Source of the DNA: Thinopyrum elongatum
Lineage: Eukaryota; Streptophyta; Magnoliopsida; Poales; Poaceae
Direction of reading: 5' to 3'
Length of the DNA stretch: 64,000 nt
Assembly (NCBI GenBank): GCA_011799875.1
Contig: CM022298.1
Span: forward strand, 493,189,180 to 493,253,179
The position numbers and the translations under genes were made by a program. Shown in pieces: positions 34,630 to 46,080 of this stretch (position 1 is its first letter; every line of letters begins with the position of its first letter). The notes under the pieces are model-generated. The model was not told where the DNA came from. It was given only the letters and a program-made list of their open reading frames with translations, and made no database searches.

Positions 34630-35998
34630 CACACACGGCTAAGCAATTGTCATGGTTGTGCTAGACGCCCCCCTCCCACATATATATAGCTGGGGGGAGG
34701 AGGAAGCAGCCAGGAGGCGCCCCCAAGTAGGCCAAATCCTACTTGGGGTCCTCCCCAAGTGCCCCCCCCCCTTTCCTTGTTTAAGTGCAGGAGGAAGGAA
34801 GGAGAGGTTGGCCCCCCCCCCCCGCCCCCCCCCTCTCCCCTTCCTTTCTCTCCTGAGCACGGAAAGGCAGGAGGTGCCACCCTCCCCTTTCCTTCCCCTA
34901 GGGCCGGCCAGCCATGTAGAGGGGCGCACCAGCCCCCTAGTGGGCTGGTATGTCCCCTCCTTTGGCCCATTAAGCCCATACACTTACCGGGGGTGTTCGG
35001 AACCCCTTCCGGTGACCCGATGACTACTCGGTGCACTCCGAAACTATTCCGATGTCCGAATACCATTGTATTATATATCAATCTTTACCTCTCGACCATT
35101 TCGAGACTCCTCATCATGTCCGTGATCTCATCCGGGACTCCGAACAACATTTTTTCACCAAATCATATAACTCATATAACATTATATCGTCAACGAACGT
35201 TAAGCGAGCGGACCCTACGGGTTCGAGAACTATGTAGACATGACCAAGACACCTCTCCGGTCAATAACCAATAGCGGAACCTGGATGCCCATATTGGCTC
35301 CGACATATTCTACGAAGATCTTTATCGGTCGTGTTACTTGCCCGAGATTCGATCGTCGGTATCTTCATACCTAGTTCAATCTCGTTACTGGCAAGTCTCT
35401 TTACTCGTTCCGTAATACATCACCTCGTAACTAACTCCTTAGTCATTTGCTTGCAAGCTTATGATGTGTATTACCGAGAGGGCCCAGAGATACCTCTCCG
35501 ATACTGGGAGTGACAAATCCTAATCTCGATCTATGCCAACTCAACAAACACCTTCGGAGATACCTGTAGAGCATCTTTATGATCACCCAGTTACGTTGTG
35601 ATGTTTGATAGCACACAAGGTATTCCTCCGGTATCCGGGAGTTGCATAATCTCATAGTCGAAGGAATATGTATTTGACATGAAGAAAGCAATAGCAATAA
35701 ACTGAACGATCAATATGCTAAGCTAACGGATGAGTCTTGTCCATCACATCATTCTCCTAATGATGTGATCCCGTTATCAAATGAGAACACATGTCTATGG
35801 TTAGGAAACTTTAACCATATTTGATCAACGAGCTAGTCTAGTAGAGGCTTACTAGGGACACGGTATTTGTTTATGTATTCACACATGTATTTAAATTTCC
35901 GATCAATACAATTCTAGCATGAATAATAAACCTTTATCATGAATAAGGAAATATAATAATAACCATTTTATTATTGCCTCTAGGGCATATTTCCATCA
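34630..35998 (-). repeat. Element A 5' LTR, outer (5') piece
   Basis: 1.37 kb of Angela-type LTR on the minus strand. Its start (35998 leftward) reads TGATGGAAATATGCCCTAG. A TATA-like TATATATA lies at 34680-34688, and C/G homopolymer runs lie at about 34760-34830. It is the partner of 5455-5835. Confidence 0.88.
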
Positions 35999-36985
35999 GA
36001 ACTATGGTGATGATGCTGGTTGTGGAGATGGAAATGGAGGCGGCTAGGGTTTGCGGAGATGGATGAAGATGGTTCTGTTCTGGCTTCGTTTACGCTCTTC
36101 TGTTGATATTTCAATGGGGTCCCCTTTATAAAGGTTGTTCAGGTGGACGATCTGTCTCGAAATCCACGCCATACAACCACACATACGAGCGCTCCCGGCC
36201 GTATAGAACGTCGTCTTTTATGTTGTTTCTTCTGGCACGCCTCCTATTGATTCCTTCTTTCTTCATTTCCATTTTTTTGCATGTTCACACATGATTTCTT
36301 CTCTTTTTAGCCCATTTCCTGTGAAAACACATCAAAGAGAGGATTTGTGGAATACTTTTCATTCATTAGTCATTATTAGCAATATCGGAGCAAATATCTC
36401 TTTTTAAATGAAATATCTCGGTTTAAACTAGGGTGAATGAGTGTAAAAATATCATGCATCAACTCCCCAAAGCTTAAATTTGATCGTCCACGAGTAACAT
36501 AGAGAAAAATCCGACATAAGAAACTCAGTTGTTTAAACTGAAATAACGAGAAGATTTTGGTTCACTTACGATCAGTAGGCCTAGATAGCCCTCCGCTTCT
36601 TGACCTGAAAACTTAGTATAGCTGTAGCGGTAGCATGGTTTTTATGCAAGTGTTAGTGAAGCAAATATAATCAACATAAAGTTCTTGGTCTACTAGATAA
36701 AACAACTTTGCAACACTCGATTCTATTTATTCTAGACAACACCTGCTTGCCGGGAATACACGAAAGAGTTTTCTTTGATAGAGCCATAAATACATATATT
36801 AGGGAGTGAAAGGCATGTAGAGAAACATGATGCTTTAGTGCTCATAAACATGTCCACAATTATCTCATCCTCAAGGCTCAAGTGGCGCTAAGCAGTGCAT
36901 TGAAGTAGGGGCTTGTGAAATCATAAGTTTAAGCCGCTATAGGTAACTTTGAAGCTTTTTTGTGTTTTAATTTGATTTTTTTCTT
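35999..36985 (-). mobile_element. Gypsy-like element E, fragment: 3' LTR start and end of internal region
   Basis: On the minus strand an AAGCTTTGGGGAGT polypurine tract (36475-36462) is followed by TGATGCATGATATTT, the probable start of a 3' LTR (36461). The LTR runs left with a TATA-like TTTATAAAGG near 36125 and is cut by element A at 35999. The internal side, to about 36985, has no coding frame, as is usual near the 3' end. It is the oldest layer of the nest. The family is not named. Confidence 0.6.
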
Positions 36986-38005
36986 TGAATTTTTTCCCAA
37001 AAAAAGAAAACAAAAAAATCCCATTTTTTGAACTTTTGAAATATCAAAATCCTAATTTTTGACCAATGTGTCATTTTCTTACAAGTTCATGGTAATTTTT
37101 TGAATTGTTTTCTACAGTCTTACATGGCAGTTTTATTTACAACATGTCATTTTTTATTATTAATAACATGGCATTTGAATTACTAAGAGGATATCATTTT
37201 TAATTATTAAGAGGATGACATTTTTATTATTTAAGAGGATGGCATTTTTAATTTTGCATCGATGGAATTTTAATTTTAATATGATGACATTTTTATTATT
37301 AAGAGGATGACATTATTATTATTAACGCCATGGAAAAAAATTCTTTTATTGACCATGGCAATTCATGTGAGTGATTTTTTTAAACAAAAATATAGAATCT
37401 AATTTTGGGGCTTATCCAGATAAAACATTTTTTTTATTTAGAGGATGGTCGTTTTTAAAGTTTAGCATGGGAATTTATTTTTGTAGATCACATGACCTTT
37501 CTTTATCATACTCACTGTAAATTTATAAATTCTAGATATGGCAGTTTTTATAGAGTGGCATGGCAATTTTTCATAAATTAGATCATTAGAATTAGGGTCT
37601 TTTTTGTTGATGGTAACTTTTTAAGAAAAAAGAGTTAAATGGGCCTCTGGATCTACAAGGGAGCGCGCTAGAGCGAACGAATCGCTAGAGGGTGCCCCCA
37701 CCCGAACGAACAACCTAAAATGTTCGCTGGAGAGCTCCTTCACGAGCAAACGAATCGTTAGTTGAAAGGCAAGTCCCCGGCCGACGTGCCCCAAACATTA
37801 GGGTCCATTTTTTTTACAACTTTGAGGTATGAAAGTTGCAATTCTATTTTGTTGTAGTTAACTTGAATTGCTCCAGGTTAGCCGGGATTTTTTGACAATT
37901 CATTCTTGTTCTCCCATAAGTAGTGGACTAAAAGATTTTATATTAGTTGACTGAAGGTGTATTTTCAGTGCATGGTTTTTTACAATTCCAAAGAGTAGAG
38001 ATATA
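36986..38005. other. AT-rich stretch with degenerate short repeats, no gene
   Basis: About 37130-37330 contains repeated variants of ATGACATTTTTATTATTAAG. About 37660-37760 is a short GC-richer block around GCGAACGAATCG / CGAACGAACAACC, with a second CGAACGAATCG-like copy. It is probably an unclassified or decayed transposon. I see no ORF, RNA gene or clear ends. Confidence 0.5.
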
Positions 38006-38068
38006 CTCCCTCTGTAAAGAAATATAAAGTAGTGATCTAAACGCTCCTATATTTCTTTGCAGAGGGAG
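38006..38068. mobile_element. Stowaway MITE, short
   Basis: CTCCCTCTGTAAAGAAATAT...ATTTCTTTGCAGAGGGAG: near-perfect terminal inverted repeats of a Tc1/mariner-type Stowaway, preceded by TA. The right TA has become CA. 63 bp. Confidence 0.8.
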
Positions 38069-40183
38069 CACTGGTTTGTAGTTGTTGTGTATAACTTGAT
38101 GCATTTATCGCAGTTCTTTGCATATTAGTCTGGATTTTTTATAATTATTTAAAGAAACTGAGTGGCCCTGATTTTATCATTACTCGAAATGTCACCTGTC
38201 ATGTTTTGATTGGCTGATTTTTCTTGAAGGTAAATTCGTTTTCAGTCAATTGTCAAAGACACTTTTCGCCAAATTCACGAAAACGAAACTACAATGTTTG
38301 TTTGTGTCGGTCCAACACATTTGAACCTAAGTAGTTTGTTGGTTTCCTCTTGCCATCCAACTATACTGTAGTACTACTTAATTATTTTGGACAGACTAAC
38401 AAATCAGGAACGGGGTAGTAGTACTCTATATCAGGCTACACCCTAATATGCACACGATCGATTTCACTCAAAGCCGCACGCCTTTATCCGTGCGTGCACT
38501 CGAGTGGAGTGCATGCTCTACTTTGTTCACGGATGCCGCTTTTGCGGTTTTGGGGTGTTTGCACATGTTTGGGAAGATGCATTTTAAAGCAGCTTCAGCT
38601 ACTCAATTACATGCATGATCAACAAGGTTGCTTGCACAAAAACGTGACTCTCCACCATGGTCATGTGAGGAGATGGAAACTCCACGTCTTTGAATAATGC
38701 GATGGGAGTAGTAAGTGTATATGGTAGTCGTGCGGACTGACGCCACGCCCGATAAGTCCGTCTTCTTGCTCGATTTATAAAACCTGGTGCTGGTGGTACA
38801 CTTATGATTTGATTGGAGCCGTTGTACCGAACGATGATGCAAACCCTCACTCACTCACCGGCCCCTTTCACACTTGATGAAGCTTAGCAGGAGCCCAATC
38901 GGTAACAACGCTGACAGCAAGGTGGCGGCACTTAACTCCGGCTGATTGGCGTTGGAGGTCCTACTACCGTCCAACAATACGTCCAGTCAGTCAATCCCTC
39001 TGTCATCATCCATTCATCCTCACACGGCACGCACGGAAAATCTTCCAGCTCCAACTTGGCGCTGGAGCGGGAGCGAGCAACGCCACATGGACATGGTGAC
39101 ACGTACTGGAGTGGGCGGGGCGTGCAGGAGGCGTATGATTCGGGCGCGCGGTCGCGGTCGGGGCTGTTGGGTGTTGGCCGCTGAGGCGAGGGCAGGACCA
39201 ACTACGGAACGAACGAACGACCCCTGCCGTGCGCGCGCCTGCTTTTCCACGCCACCGCCACGAGCTTTACCTCCAGCAGATCGACCGTGGGAAGCAAGGG
39301 ATTAATAGCTTATTACCTTAACTGAGCCGAGTGTTATCTATGTTGAGACGTCGTCCTAGGTAGGCGCCCTGTCGTCGTATCGATTTGGGCTGTTAAAATG
39401 CAGGGCGGGCAGTGGCAGGCACCAGATCGGGGACTCGACTTTGGCTTTTGCAGCGCCGTCGCGATCAGTGGAGCAAGCAATTAATACCGCGGGTGTTTTT
39501 TTTTTTGAACAATACCGCGGGTGTGTATACAGATTTATGACAGTGACGGGGATAAGCTAGCTAGGCAGACGTGAAAGGCACTGTGGTGGTTGACGGACGG
39601 GACAGGGAAGACGATTTCCGCTGTGGGCCTGTGGCTGTGGACGTTAATCAACAGCGTAACGCGTGTAGCAGCCGATAGCCGTGCATGCATTGCATTGCAT
39701 TGCATGTGATCCAGATCCACTGGGCGGCAGCACGTATTACGCGAGCTTTCCCCTAAAAAGCTCGTGAAGTCGTGAGCTTGAGCTACGCGAACGCATGCAC
39801 GCACGTACGGCTTTCTCCATTTCTCTATCGCAAAGCCTGGGTCACTTATCACCCTGGAGCGCAGAAAAAGGGATGCGTATGTCCCGTGCACTCATCTGAT
39901 CGCCATCGAGTTCCATTTTCCCCAGACATCCACCACCGTATACAGAGATTTCCCGTTTCCCGTTTGGGTAACTTTTAGGACGACACAGGAGCCAGGAAAC
40001 AGAGCAGAGAACGTACACCCGGTTTAGCCACGGGGTCGATAGAGGGAAGGGGAGCGCGCGCACCGCAGGAGAGAAGAAAGAGCCGTGCGGCGGTGCGACG
40101 CTATCCACTGCAGACTCTCTGTTTGCCGATGGAGTGGTCAGGAATGACGGACATGACATGAAGCAGCGCCCCACAAGTTGCTA
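38069..40183. other. Region without recognisable gene; GC-rich at 38900-39450
   Basis: Contains a GC-rich, CpG-rich block (about 38900-39450), a short (TGCAT/CATTG)n run at about 39683-39704 and several unsupported ORFs. No domain, splice pattern or RNA gene could be recognised. It may be a decayed gene or a promoter-like region. Confidence 0.45.
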
Positions 40184-40344
40184 CTCCCTCCGTTTCTAAA
40201 TATTTATCTTTCTAGAGATTTTAACAAGTGACTACATACAAAACAAAATAAGTGAATCTACGCTTTAAAATATGTCTATATACATCCGTATATGGTAGTT
40301 CATTTGAAATCTCTAAAAAGACAAATATTTAAGAACGGAGGAAG
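40184..40344. mobile_element. Stowaway MITE, Thalos-like
   Basis: 161 bp, CTCCCTCCGTTTCTAAATAT at the left and TATTTAAGAACGGAGGAAG at the right, flanked by TA (40182-40183 and 40345-40346). The interior TATGTCTATATACATCCGTA is as I remember for wheat Thalos. Confidence 0.9.
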
Positions 40345-41904
40345 TAGTTTATTTCGTGTCCTGTCGTTTCGTGGGTGGGTGGGTTGGTGGGGGCTCTCAC
40401 TTTCTCTTCTCTTCTCATAACTAATCCACTGTATCCTACACTGCATGATGAATCGACTGCTGATGTATGGTCCAAATCCATCGCTGACCGAAAACAACAA
40501 GTAGTATCTGCTATCTCCTTTTCTTTTCCTTTGTTTTTTCCTCTCTCTTTTCAAACAACAGGTCTGTTCCCATGAATTTCTTTTCTCAGACGGCTCATAT
40601 AACTAATCCGCTGGGGACTGCATAATGATTCGACTAATGATGGTCCAAATCAACCACTAATCGAGCGGAGAAAAAAGTCCATATCTCCTCGCTCTTTTTT
40701 CTTTTGTTTTTTTCGTCCCTCTCTTTTGAAAGACAAGTCCACCGCGTGATCAAATGGTCCAAAAGCAATTTACAGATGTTTTTCTCTCTGACAGCAATAG
40801 GATGGATATTCGAAGGTGACCGCAGTGCACTCGGCCTGCCCCCATAGGAACAAAACAAAACAAAAGAGAAGTGGAGTGGGCATTCTGTGTGAGGAGTAGC
40901 GTAAGTCTCGCTTGACATCATCTGCGCACGCTTCTCTGCCTATTGCAAGCTACTGCGCTTGTCTAGAGAGTGGAGTGGGCATTCTGTGTGAGGTGACTGA
41001 TAGTTGATGCACCAATTGTTGGTCACAACTTTATCCCTCCACTCAGAGGATGCGCTTAGAGATTCCTCGACCCTGAGACACAAGTCGCTACAAAGCTTTG
41101 CTCGACTTTTCAATGGCATATAATGTTCTAACGCATTTACAAAGGCGAAAGAGAGACCGAACTATCGGGACACTTTCTCTCAATAATTGACCGTTCTATG
41201 TTCCCGGAACTTTTTTTGTCCTGTTCCTATGTGAAATGACGTTGTTCTTGTAGAATTCATAGAAATATAGCGTGGTACTAATACTATGTTCCATGCATGG
41301 TCGTAGTGGTCTTGTGCTAGCCTCTGCATCTGTATGGCCTCATATTATCAACGAGAAAAGAGGGCTGATAAATTCTCATCTACTAGTAGGTAGTAGAACA
41401 TATTTAGTGAGAGAACCTATTAGCAGCAAGCAGTGCTACAAATTAATGACATGGTTGCAAGGTCTGTGATCATGGACCAATCATCTATCTCATCGTAACA
41501 ATATATGCCTCGGTCGCTATTAACCTGGCTGTTGTCCGACCAGACCCATGCGGGCGGGGAGCCCGTGAAAACTGATACAAGACACAGCAAAAGTAAAAAG
41601 GGAGAGGAAAGAGGCGCTCTCGGCTCTCGCTGCTGCAGCAAGTTGAGCTTGAGTGCGGCCAGGCCAGCCGCCATGCATGAGAAAGGAAAAGAGGAAAGCG
41701 ACCTTTGAGGATGGATGCAGGCCGATCGAGTGCGAGTGCTGCCAGCCGCCATCGCCATGCATGAGAAAAGACTGTTGATAGCTAAATCAAAGAGGCCACT
41801 GCTGGTTGGTTGTGATCCCAACTCGCTTATTATTAGTAAAAGAAACCTTTTTCCTTGCCTCTATTGGGGATCATCGATCATGCATGCAGCAAACCTGCAG
41901 GTCT
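40345..41904. repeat. No gene; diverged tandem duplication and a 24 bp direct repeat
   Basis: About 40404-40571 and 40580-40741 are diverged copies of one another (shared TAACTAATCC, GACTG, ATGGTCCAAATC and a T-rich end). GTGGAGTGGGCATTCTGTGT occurs at 40871 and about 40970. The rest, to the MULE, shows no supported ORF. Confidence 0.6.
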
Positions 41905-41913
41905 ACAGGGAAC

Positions 41914-42280
41914 GAGTAAATTGCACAGAAGTACCATAATTTGGGCATTGAAAGCAGATTGGTACCAATATTGGTAATTTTTACGTGTCAGTACCAACTT
42001 TGGGGCGAGGCGGTGCAAAAGAGGCTAAAACTGAGTTTTATACGTATTGACAGGGAATCTGACCGGTTGGGCCCGCCCGTCAGGTGCCACGCTGGCCAGT
42101 GAGCGCGTGCCCGCGCGCTGACTCGGACGAGGCCCGGGTCGAACCGTTGAAGGGCGGCTGGTGCGGTCGAGCTAGTCCCCGACCCCTGCTCTGCCTTCTT
42201 CCTCCTCCTCGCTCCCTCGCCGCCGCCTGCCTCCCCGCCCACCCCCGTCGGCCGCCACACCACGCCACCGCGGCCATGGT
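41914..42280. repeat. MULE left terminal inverted repeat
   Basis: About 367 bp, roughly 90 percent identical by eye to the reverse complement of 54700-55065. The outer third is AT-richer and the inner part is GC-rich with CTCCTCCTCGCTCCC. It ends at a GCCATGG that is the start codon of the GRF ORF. Confidence 0.9.
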
Positions 42281-44099
42281 TTTGGAGGACGAGAGCAGCG
42301 ATGACAACTCAAGCCTCCCGTACATGTACTCCGAAACCTCCACCGATGGGCTCAACCAGGTCAGTTACTCCATTGGAGCTAGGGTTAGGGTTAGGTTTAG
42401 AAAATTTGGGGATTTTTCTGTGTATGTGGTCTTTGTTGTGAGGATTTCGTTTGATTTGCTTTGTCCTCGTCCTCTGCACATGATGGTAACTTGGATTTTG
42501 CTTGGGCAGGTGCCTTTCTCACTTGAGGACCCGGATTACAAGGGCCTTGAGCTAGATCTGATGTCGTTTTGCGACAAGCATGGGAAGCCATCAAAGAGGC
42601 TTGTTGCATTTGAAGGAACAATGACTGGGAGAAGGTTCTTAGCATGTGCAGAGCCGGTATTTTTCTTGCCTTATTGATTATGCACAGGATGTGTTCATTG
42701 AAAGTGGCAGAGTCTTGTTTGCCAAGTGTGATTCAGTTATGTCTATGGTAAATTTGTTAGTCATATATGCCCTACTGTAGTGCTCATTGTAGGAATGCTC
42801 AATATTAAGTTCAGTGGAGTGCATTTTTGCTAAATATATGCTCAAGCATGCCCTGTTGTGTGCACATGCTATTTATTTATACTTGTATGCAGTGTTGCTT
42901 AGTACTCACATTAGCCCCTCCATTAGCTGATGTGTTACTCCTAATAAGTAACTGTTGCTTACTGCTGACAGTAGGTACTCTCATTAGCTAGTTTGTTGCT
43001 GCAGGCTAATGTAGTGTATTTAGCTAGGCTAGTGTAGTCTGGTTTGATAACCTTGATTCAGTGATGTCTATGTTCCATTTGTTAGTGATATATGGCAAAG
43101 TAGTTCAATGGTAGTGCACATTGTAGGATTCCATTATATTAATGGCCAATTCTAAGTTGGTTATTCTGCTAATTAAATATATGCTCCTGTTGCTTAGCAC
43201 ATGCTAAGTTGAATGGAGTGTTACTCTGCTAAATATATACTGATCACCCATTGTAGGATTACATTAAGTTGTTTTACAATGTGCTCCTGTTGCTTAGCAC
43301 ATGGTTGTGCAAATTCAGTGTTGGTCAGTACCAACATTAGCTACTTCCATGAACTAACTGTTGCTTACTACTCATAGTAGTTGTATTGTACTAAATTTTG
43401 CCCTTGTTACTTTTCCAGGAAGGTCATAATTGTGGGTTTGTTCAGTGGGTTGATGAGCAGTGGCCCCCAACAATGGAGAATGCATTGTTGAAGCTTTGGT
43501 CAATGGTTGAAGAGAGCAAGTCTACTAGAGTGAATGATAATCTTGAAAGTGCTTTAACTATTCACCATTTGACAGAAGAAAAGTACAAGCTGGATGCAGA
43601 CTATGACAAGTTAGTGAAAGATGTGCATCAACTTGTGGATATGCATGAGGATAGGGTTGTGGATTTCAGTTATCTGCAGTCCAACATCACATATCAGCAC
43701 CAATGCAGAGTTTAATTGGTGGCTGGTATAAAGGCAGAAATGACAAAGAAAGATGCAGTTACAGAGAAGCTTCAACAGAAGTATGAACTCCTGTGCAACC
43801 TGACAAGTGCTCAAGCAACTGTCATCCAGAACCTGAAGTTGAAGAATATGAAAGAGAAGGAATTGCTGAGTGAGACTAGGATGAATTTGGAGTTGAAGAA
43901 TGCAGAGTTCACAAAGTTTGAGGAGAAGCTCACCCAAGAGAAGCTAGAGTTGAAGTTTCAGGTTGCTGATCTGCTGAAGGGAAAGGAGAACCATAATGAA
44001 GAGAAATACATGCTAGAGCTTAAGATTAGTGAGCTCATGAAGGCAGAGGAGAAGCTCAAGGAGAAGATCAAGGGGATCCAGGCCATCTTACAGAACTGA
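42276..44099 (+). pseudogene. MULE companion ORF with GRF zinc finger and coiled coil, premature stop
   Basis: Spliced model: 42276-42359, 42510-42656 and 43419-43715, all phase 0 with GT-AG introns. The product begins MVLEDESSDDNSSLPYMYS. Residues about 50-95 form a zf-GRF-like domain: CDKHGK...RLVAFEGTMTGRRFLACAE, then NCGFVQWVDEQWP, with ligands C, H, C, C. The stop TAA at 43713-43715 is followed in the same frame by 127 more codons (to 44099) that are Lys/Glu-rich coiled coil, so the original protein was probably about 300 residues. GRF fingers bind single-stranded nucleic acid in other proteins; the role here is unknown. The start lies at the inner edge of the TIR, so the TIR is likely its promoter. 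Confidence 0.7.
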
Positions 44100-44529
44100 A
44101 CAAGATGAAGTGAGATTAGTGGGCATTGCAGACCTTTTGGGAAGGATGGCTGTGCAATGACCTAGTAACTTAGAATTATGGTTGTGTAATGTATGGTTCT
44201 ACTAATTGTGAACTCTGGCTGTTTATGTACCTAGTAGTTATGCTATTCATCCTTTTGTGAGAAAAGGATGGATTGTGCATTTGAACTCCACTATGTATTG
44301 TGAACAATGGTTGTGTATGCCTATAATGTGTTGAACTCCAGTAAGTATTGTTTGCTTATGTTATACTGATGCTGAAAATGGTTGCTAGTTTGTTGCTGAA
44401 AATGATGACATACCAAGCATTGGAAGATGCTTATGTTATACTGATGCTTAAATGCTTAAATGCATTTGCAAAAGGAATAGTTTCTTATGTTAGAGTGATG
44501 CTTAAATGCTTCCTCATCATTCTTTTGTT

Positions 44530-45705
44530 ATGTTGCCACCCAAAACCCTAGTTGATAGGTTTAGGTGGTTTCGTCGACCCCAAGCCACCCTAGAGCCTAA
44601 TTGATAGTTTTAGGGGTTTTCGTCACCCGAGCCCCCAAAACCCTAACTGATTCTTTAGGTGGTTTCGTCGACCCCGAGCCACCTAGACCCTAGATGGTAG
44701 TTTTAGGTGGTTTCGTCGACCCTGAGCCACCGTAGAGCCTAATTGATAGTTTTAGGTGTTTTCGTCGACCCCGAGCCACCAAAACCCTAACTGATTCTTT
44801 TAGGTGGTTTCGTCGACCCCGAGCCACCCTAGACCCTAGATGATAGTTTAGGTGTTTTCTGCCCCGAGCCACCAAAACTCTATTGATTCTTTTAGGTCCC
44901 CCGCCCACCACCCCAATATCCCTAGCACTAGAGTTGTCTTTATAAACTTTTTTGTGGTTTCGTCGACCCCGAGCCACCCTAGACCCTAGATGATAGTTTT
45001 AGGTTGTTTTCATCGACCCCCGAGCCACCAAAACCCTAATTGATCTTTTAGGTGGTTTCGTCGACCCCGAGCCACCCTAGACCCTAGATGATAGTTTTAG
45101 GTGGTTTCGTCGACCCCGAGCACCAAAACCCTAATTGATTCTTTTAGGTGGTTTCGTCGACCCGAGCCCCCTAGACCCTAGATGATAGTTTTAGGTGGTT
45201 TCTCGACCCCGAGCCACCAAAACCTAATTGATAGGTTTAGGTGGTTTCTCGACCCCGAGCCACCCTAGACCCTAATTGATAGTTTAGGTGTTTTCGTCGA
45301 CCCCGAGCCACCAAAACCCTAATTGATAGTTTAGGTGGTTTCGTCGACCCCAAGCCACCCTAGACCCTAGATGACAGTTTTAGGTGTTTTCACGACCCCG
45401 AGCCACCAAAACCCTAATTGATTCTTTTAGGTGGTTTCGTCGACCCCGAGCCACCTAGACCCTAGATGATAGTTTTAGGGGCTTTCATCGACCCCGAGCC
45501 ACCAAAACCCTAATTGATTCTTTTAGGTGGTTTCGTCGACCCCGAGCCACCCTAGACCCTAGATGATAGTTTTAGGTGGTTTCGTCGACCCCGAGCCACC
45601 AAAACACTAATTGATTCTTTTAGGTGGTTTCGTCGACCCCGAGCCACCCTAGACCCTAATTGATTCTTGTAGGTGGTTCCGTCGACCCTGAGCCACCAAA
45701 ACCCA
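44530..45705. repeat. Minisatellite, about 23 units of 48-49 bp in alternating pairs
   Basis: Units contain TTTAGGTGGTTTCGTCGACC followed by CCGAGCCACC. Two types alternate: one ends CTAGACCCTAGATGATAG, the other AAAACCCTAATTGATTC, giving a pair of about 97 bp. The GGTGG and CCACC arms of each unit can pair. It lies between the 3' ends of the GRF ORF and the transposase. Minus-strand frames through it (VARGRRNHLK repeats) are by-products. Confidence 0.9.
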
Positions 45706-46080
45706 AAGTGCTTCTTTTTGAGCAATATATCCAACAACAGAGTTACTCTATCCAATAATATGCACCATTCTCCTCAACATATCAATCATAAAAAGATATA
45801 AAAAGAACCATCCACATGAACATAGTCCATTCCAGGCATTAACTCATAAGATGCATTAACACACATGAAGCAGCTCCAGAAATGGCATTAACTAATAAAT
45901 AGATCCATCCATCCACATGAACAAAAGCCATATATGGCATTGATTCTGAAAGTACCAGCAAAGTGCAATAAGAGCATCAGCAAAGTACACTAAGAGCACC
46001 AGCAAGATCACATTGTACCATAGGATGCAAGAACACACATGAAGTATCTAGTTTTGAACATTACATGGCACATGTGCCAT
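45706..46080 (-). other. 3' flank of the MULE transposase
   Basis: About 375 bp between the minisatellite and the transposase stop, AT-rich and without coding sequence. It presumably carries the 3' untranslated region. GCATCAGCAAAGT/GCACCAGCAA-like short repeats are seen at 45970-46010. Confidence 0.5.

Larger units (their letters stand above)
1..35998 (-). mobile_element. Copia LTR retrotransposon A (Angela/BARE1/WIS type), minus strand, 3' end off-window
   Basis: Minus-strand Copia element. Its 5' LTR begins at 35998 (minus strand reads TGATGGAAATATGCCCTAG, the typical BARE1/WIS/Angela start) and ends at 5455. The LTR is split by gypsy element B (5836-34624). The two LTR pieces add up to about 1.75 kb, which matches Angela LTRs. 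The initiator-Met-type primer site follows at 5454-5439, and the gag-pol remnants run leftward to position 1. Position 1 corresponds to 13440 of sister copy A2, about 180 bp before its 3' LTR, so the 3' LTR of A lies off the left edge. The outer target duplication would be GAACT (35999-36003), but its partner cannot be seen. Gag-pol is dead (many stops). Confidence 0.9.

Noticed and set aside
38946..39305. 119-codon ORF in the GC-rich block
   Set aside because: No domain, no splice context, and overlapping ORFs on the other strand.
40184..40344. Possible microRNA precursor hairpin
   Set aside because: The structure and ends are those of a Stowaway MITE (Thalos-like) with a TA duplication. 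No independent evidence for a miRNA.
44530..45705. CRISPR-like or telomeric array
   Set aside because: Units are directly adjacent without unique spacers, the genome is a plant, and the telomere-like hexamer/heptamer appears only once per unit.
44690..45755. Minus-strand ORFs encoding VARGRRNHLK repeats
   Set aside because: They are translations of the minisatellite. The unit length of 48-49 bp does not keep frame consistently.
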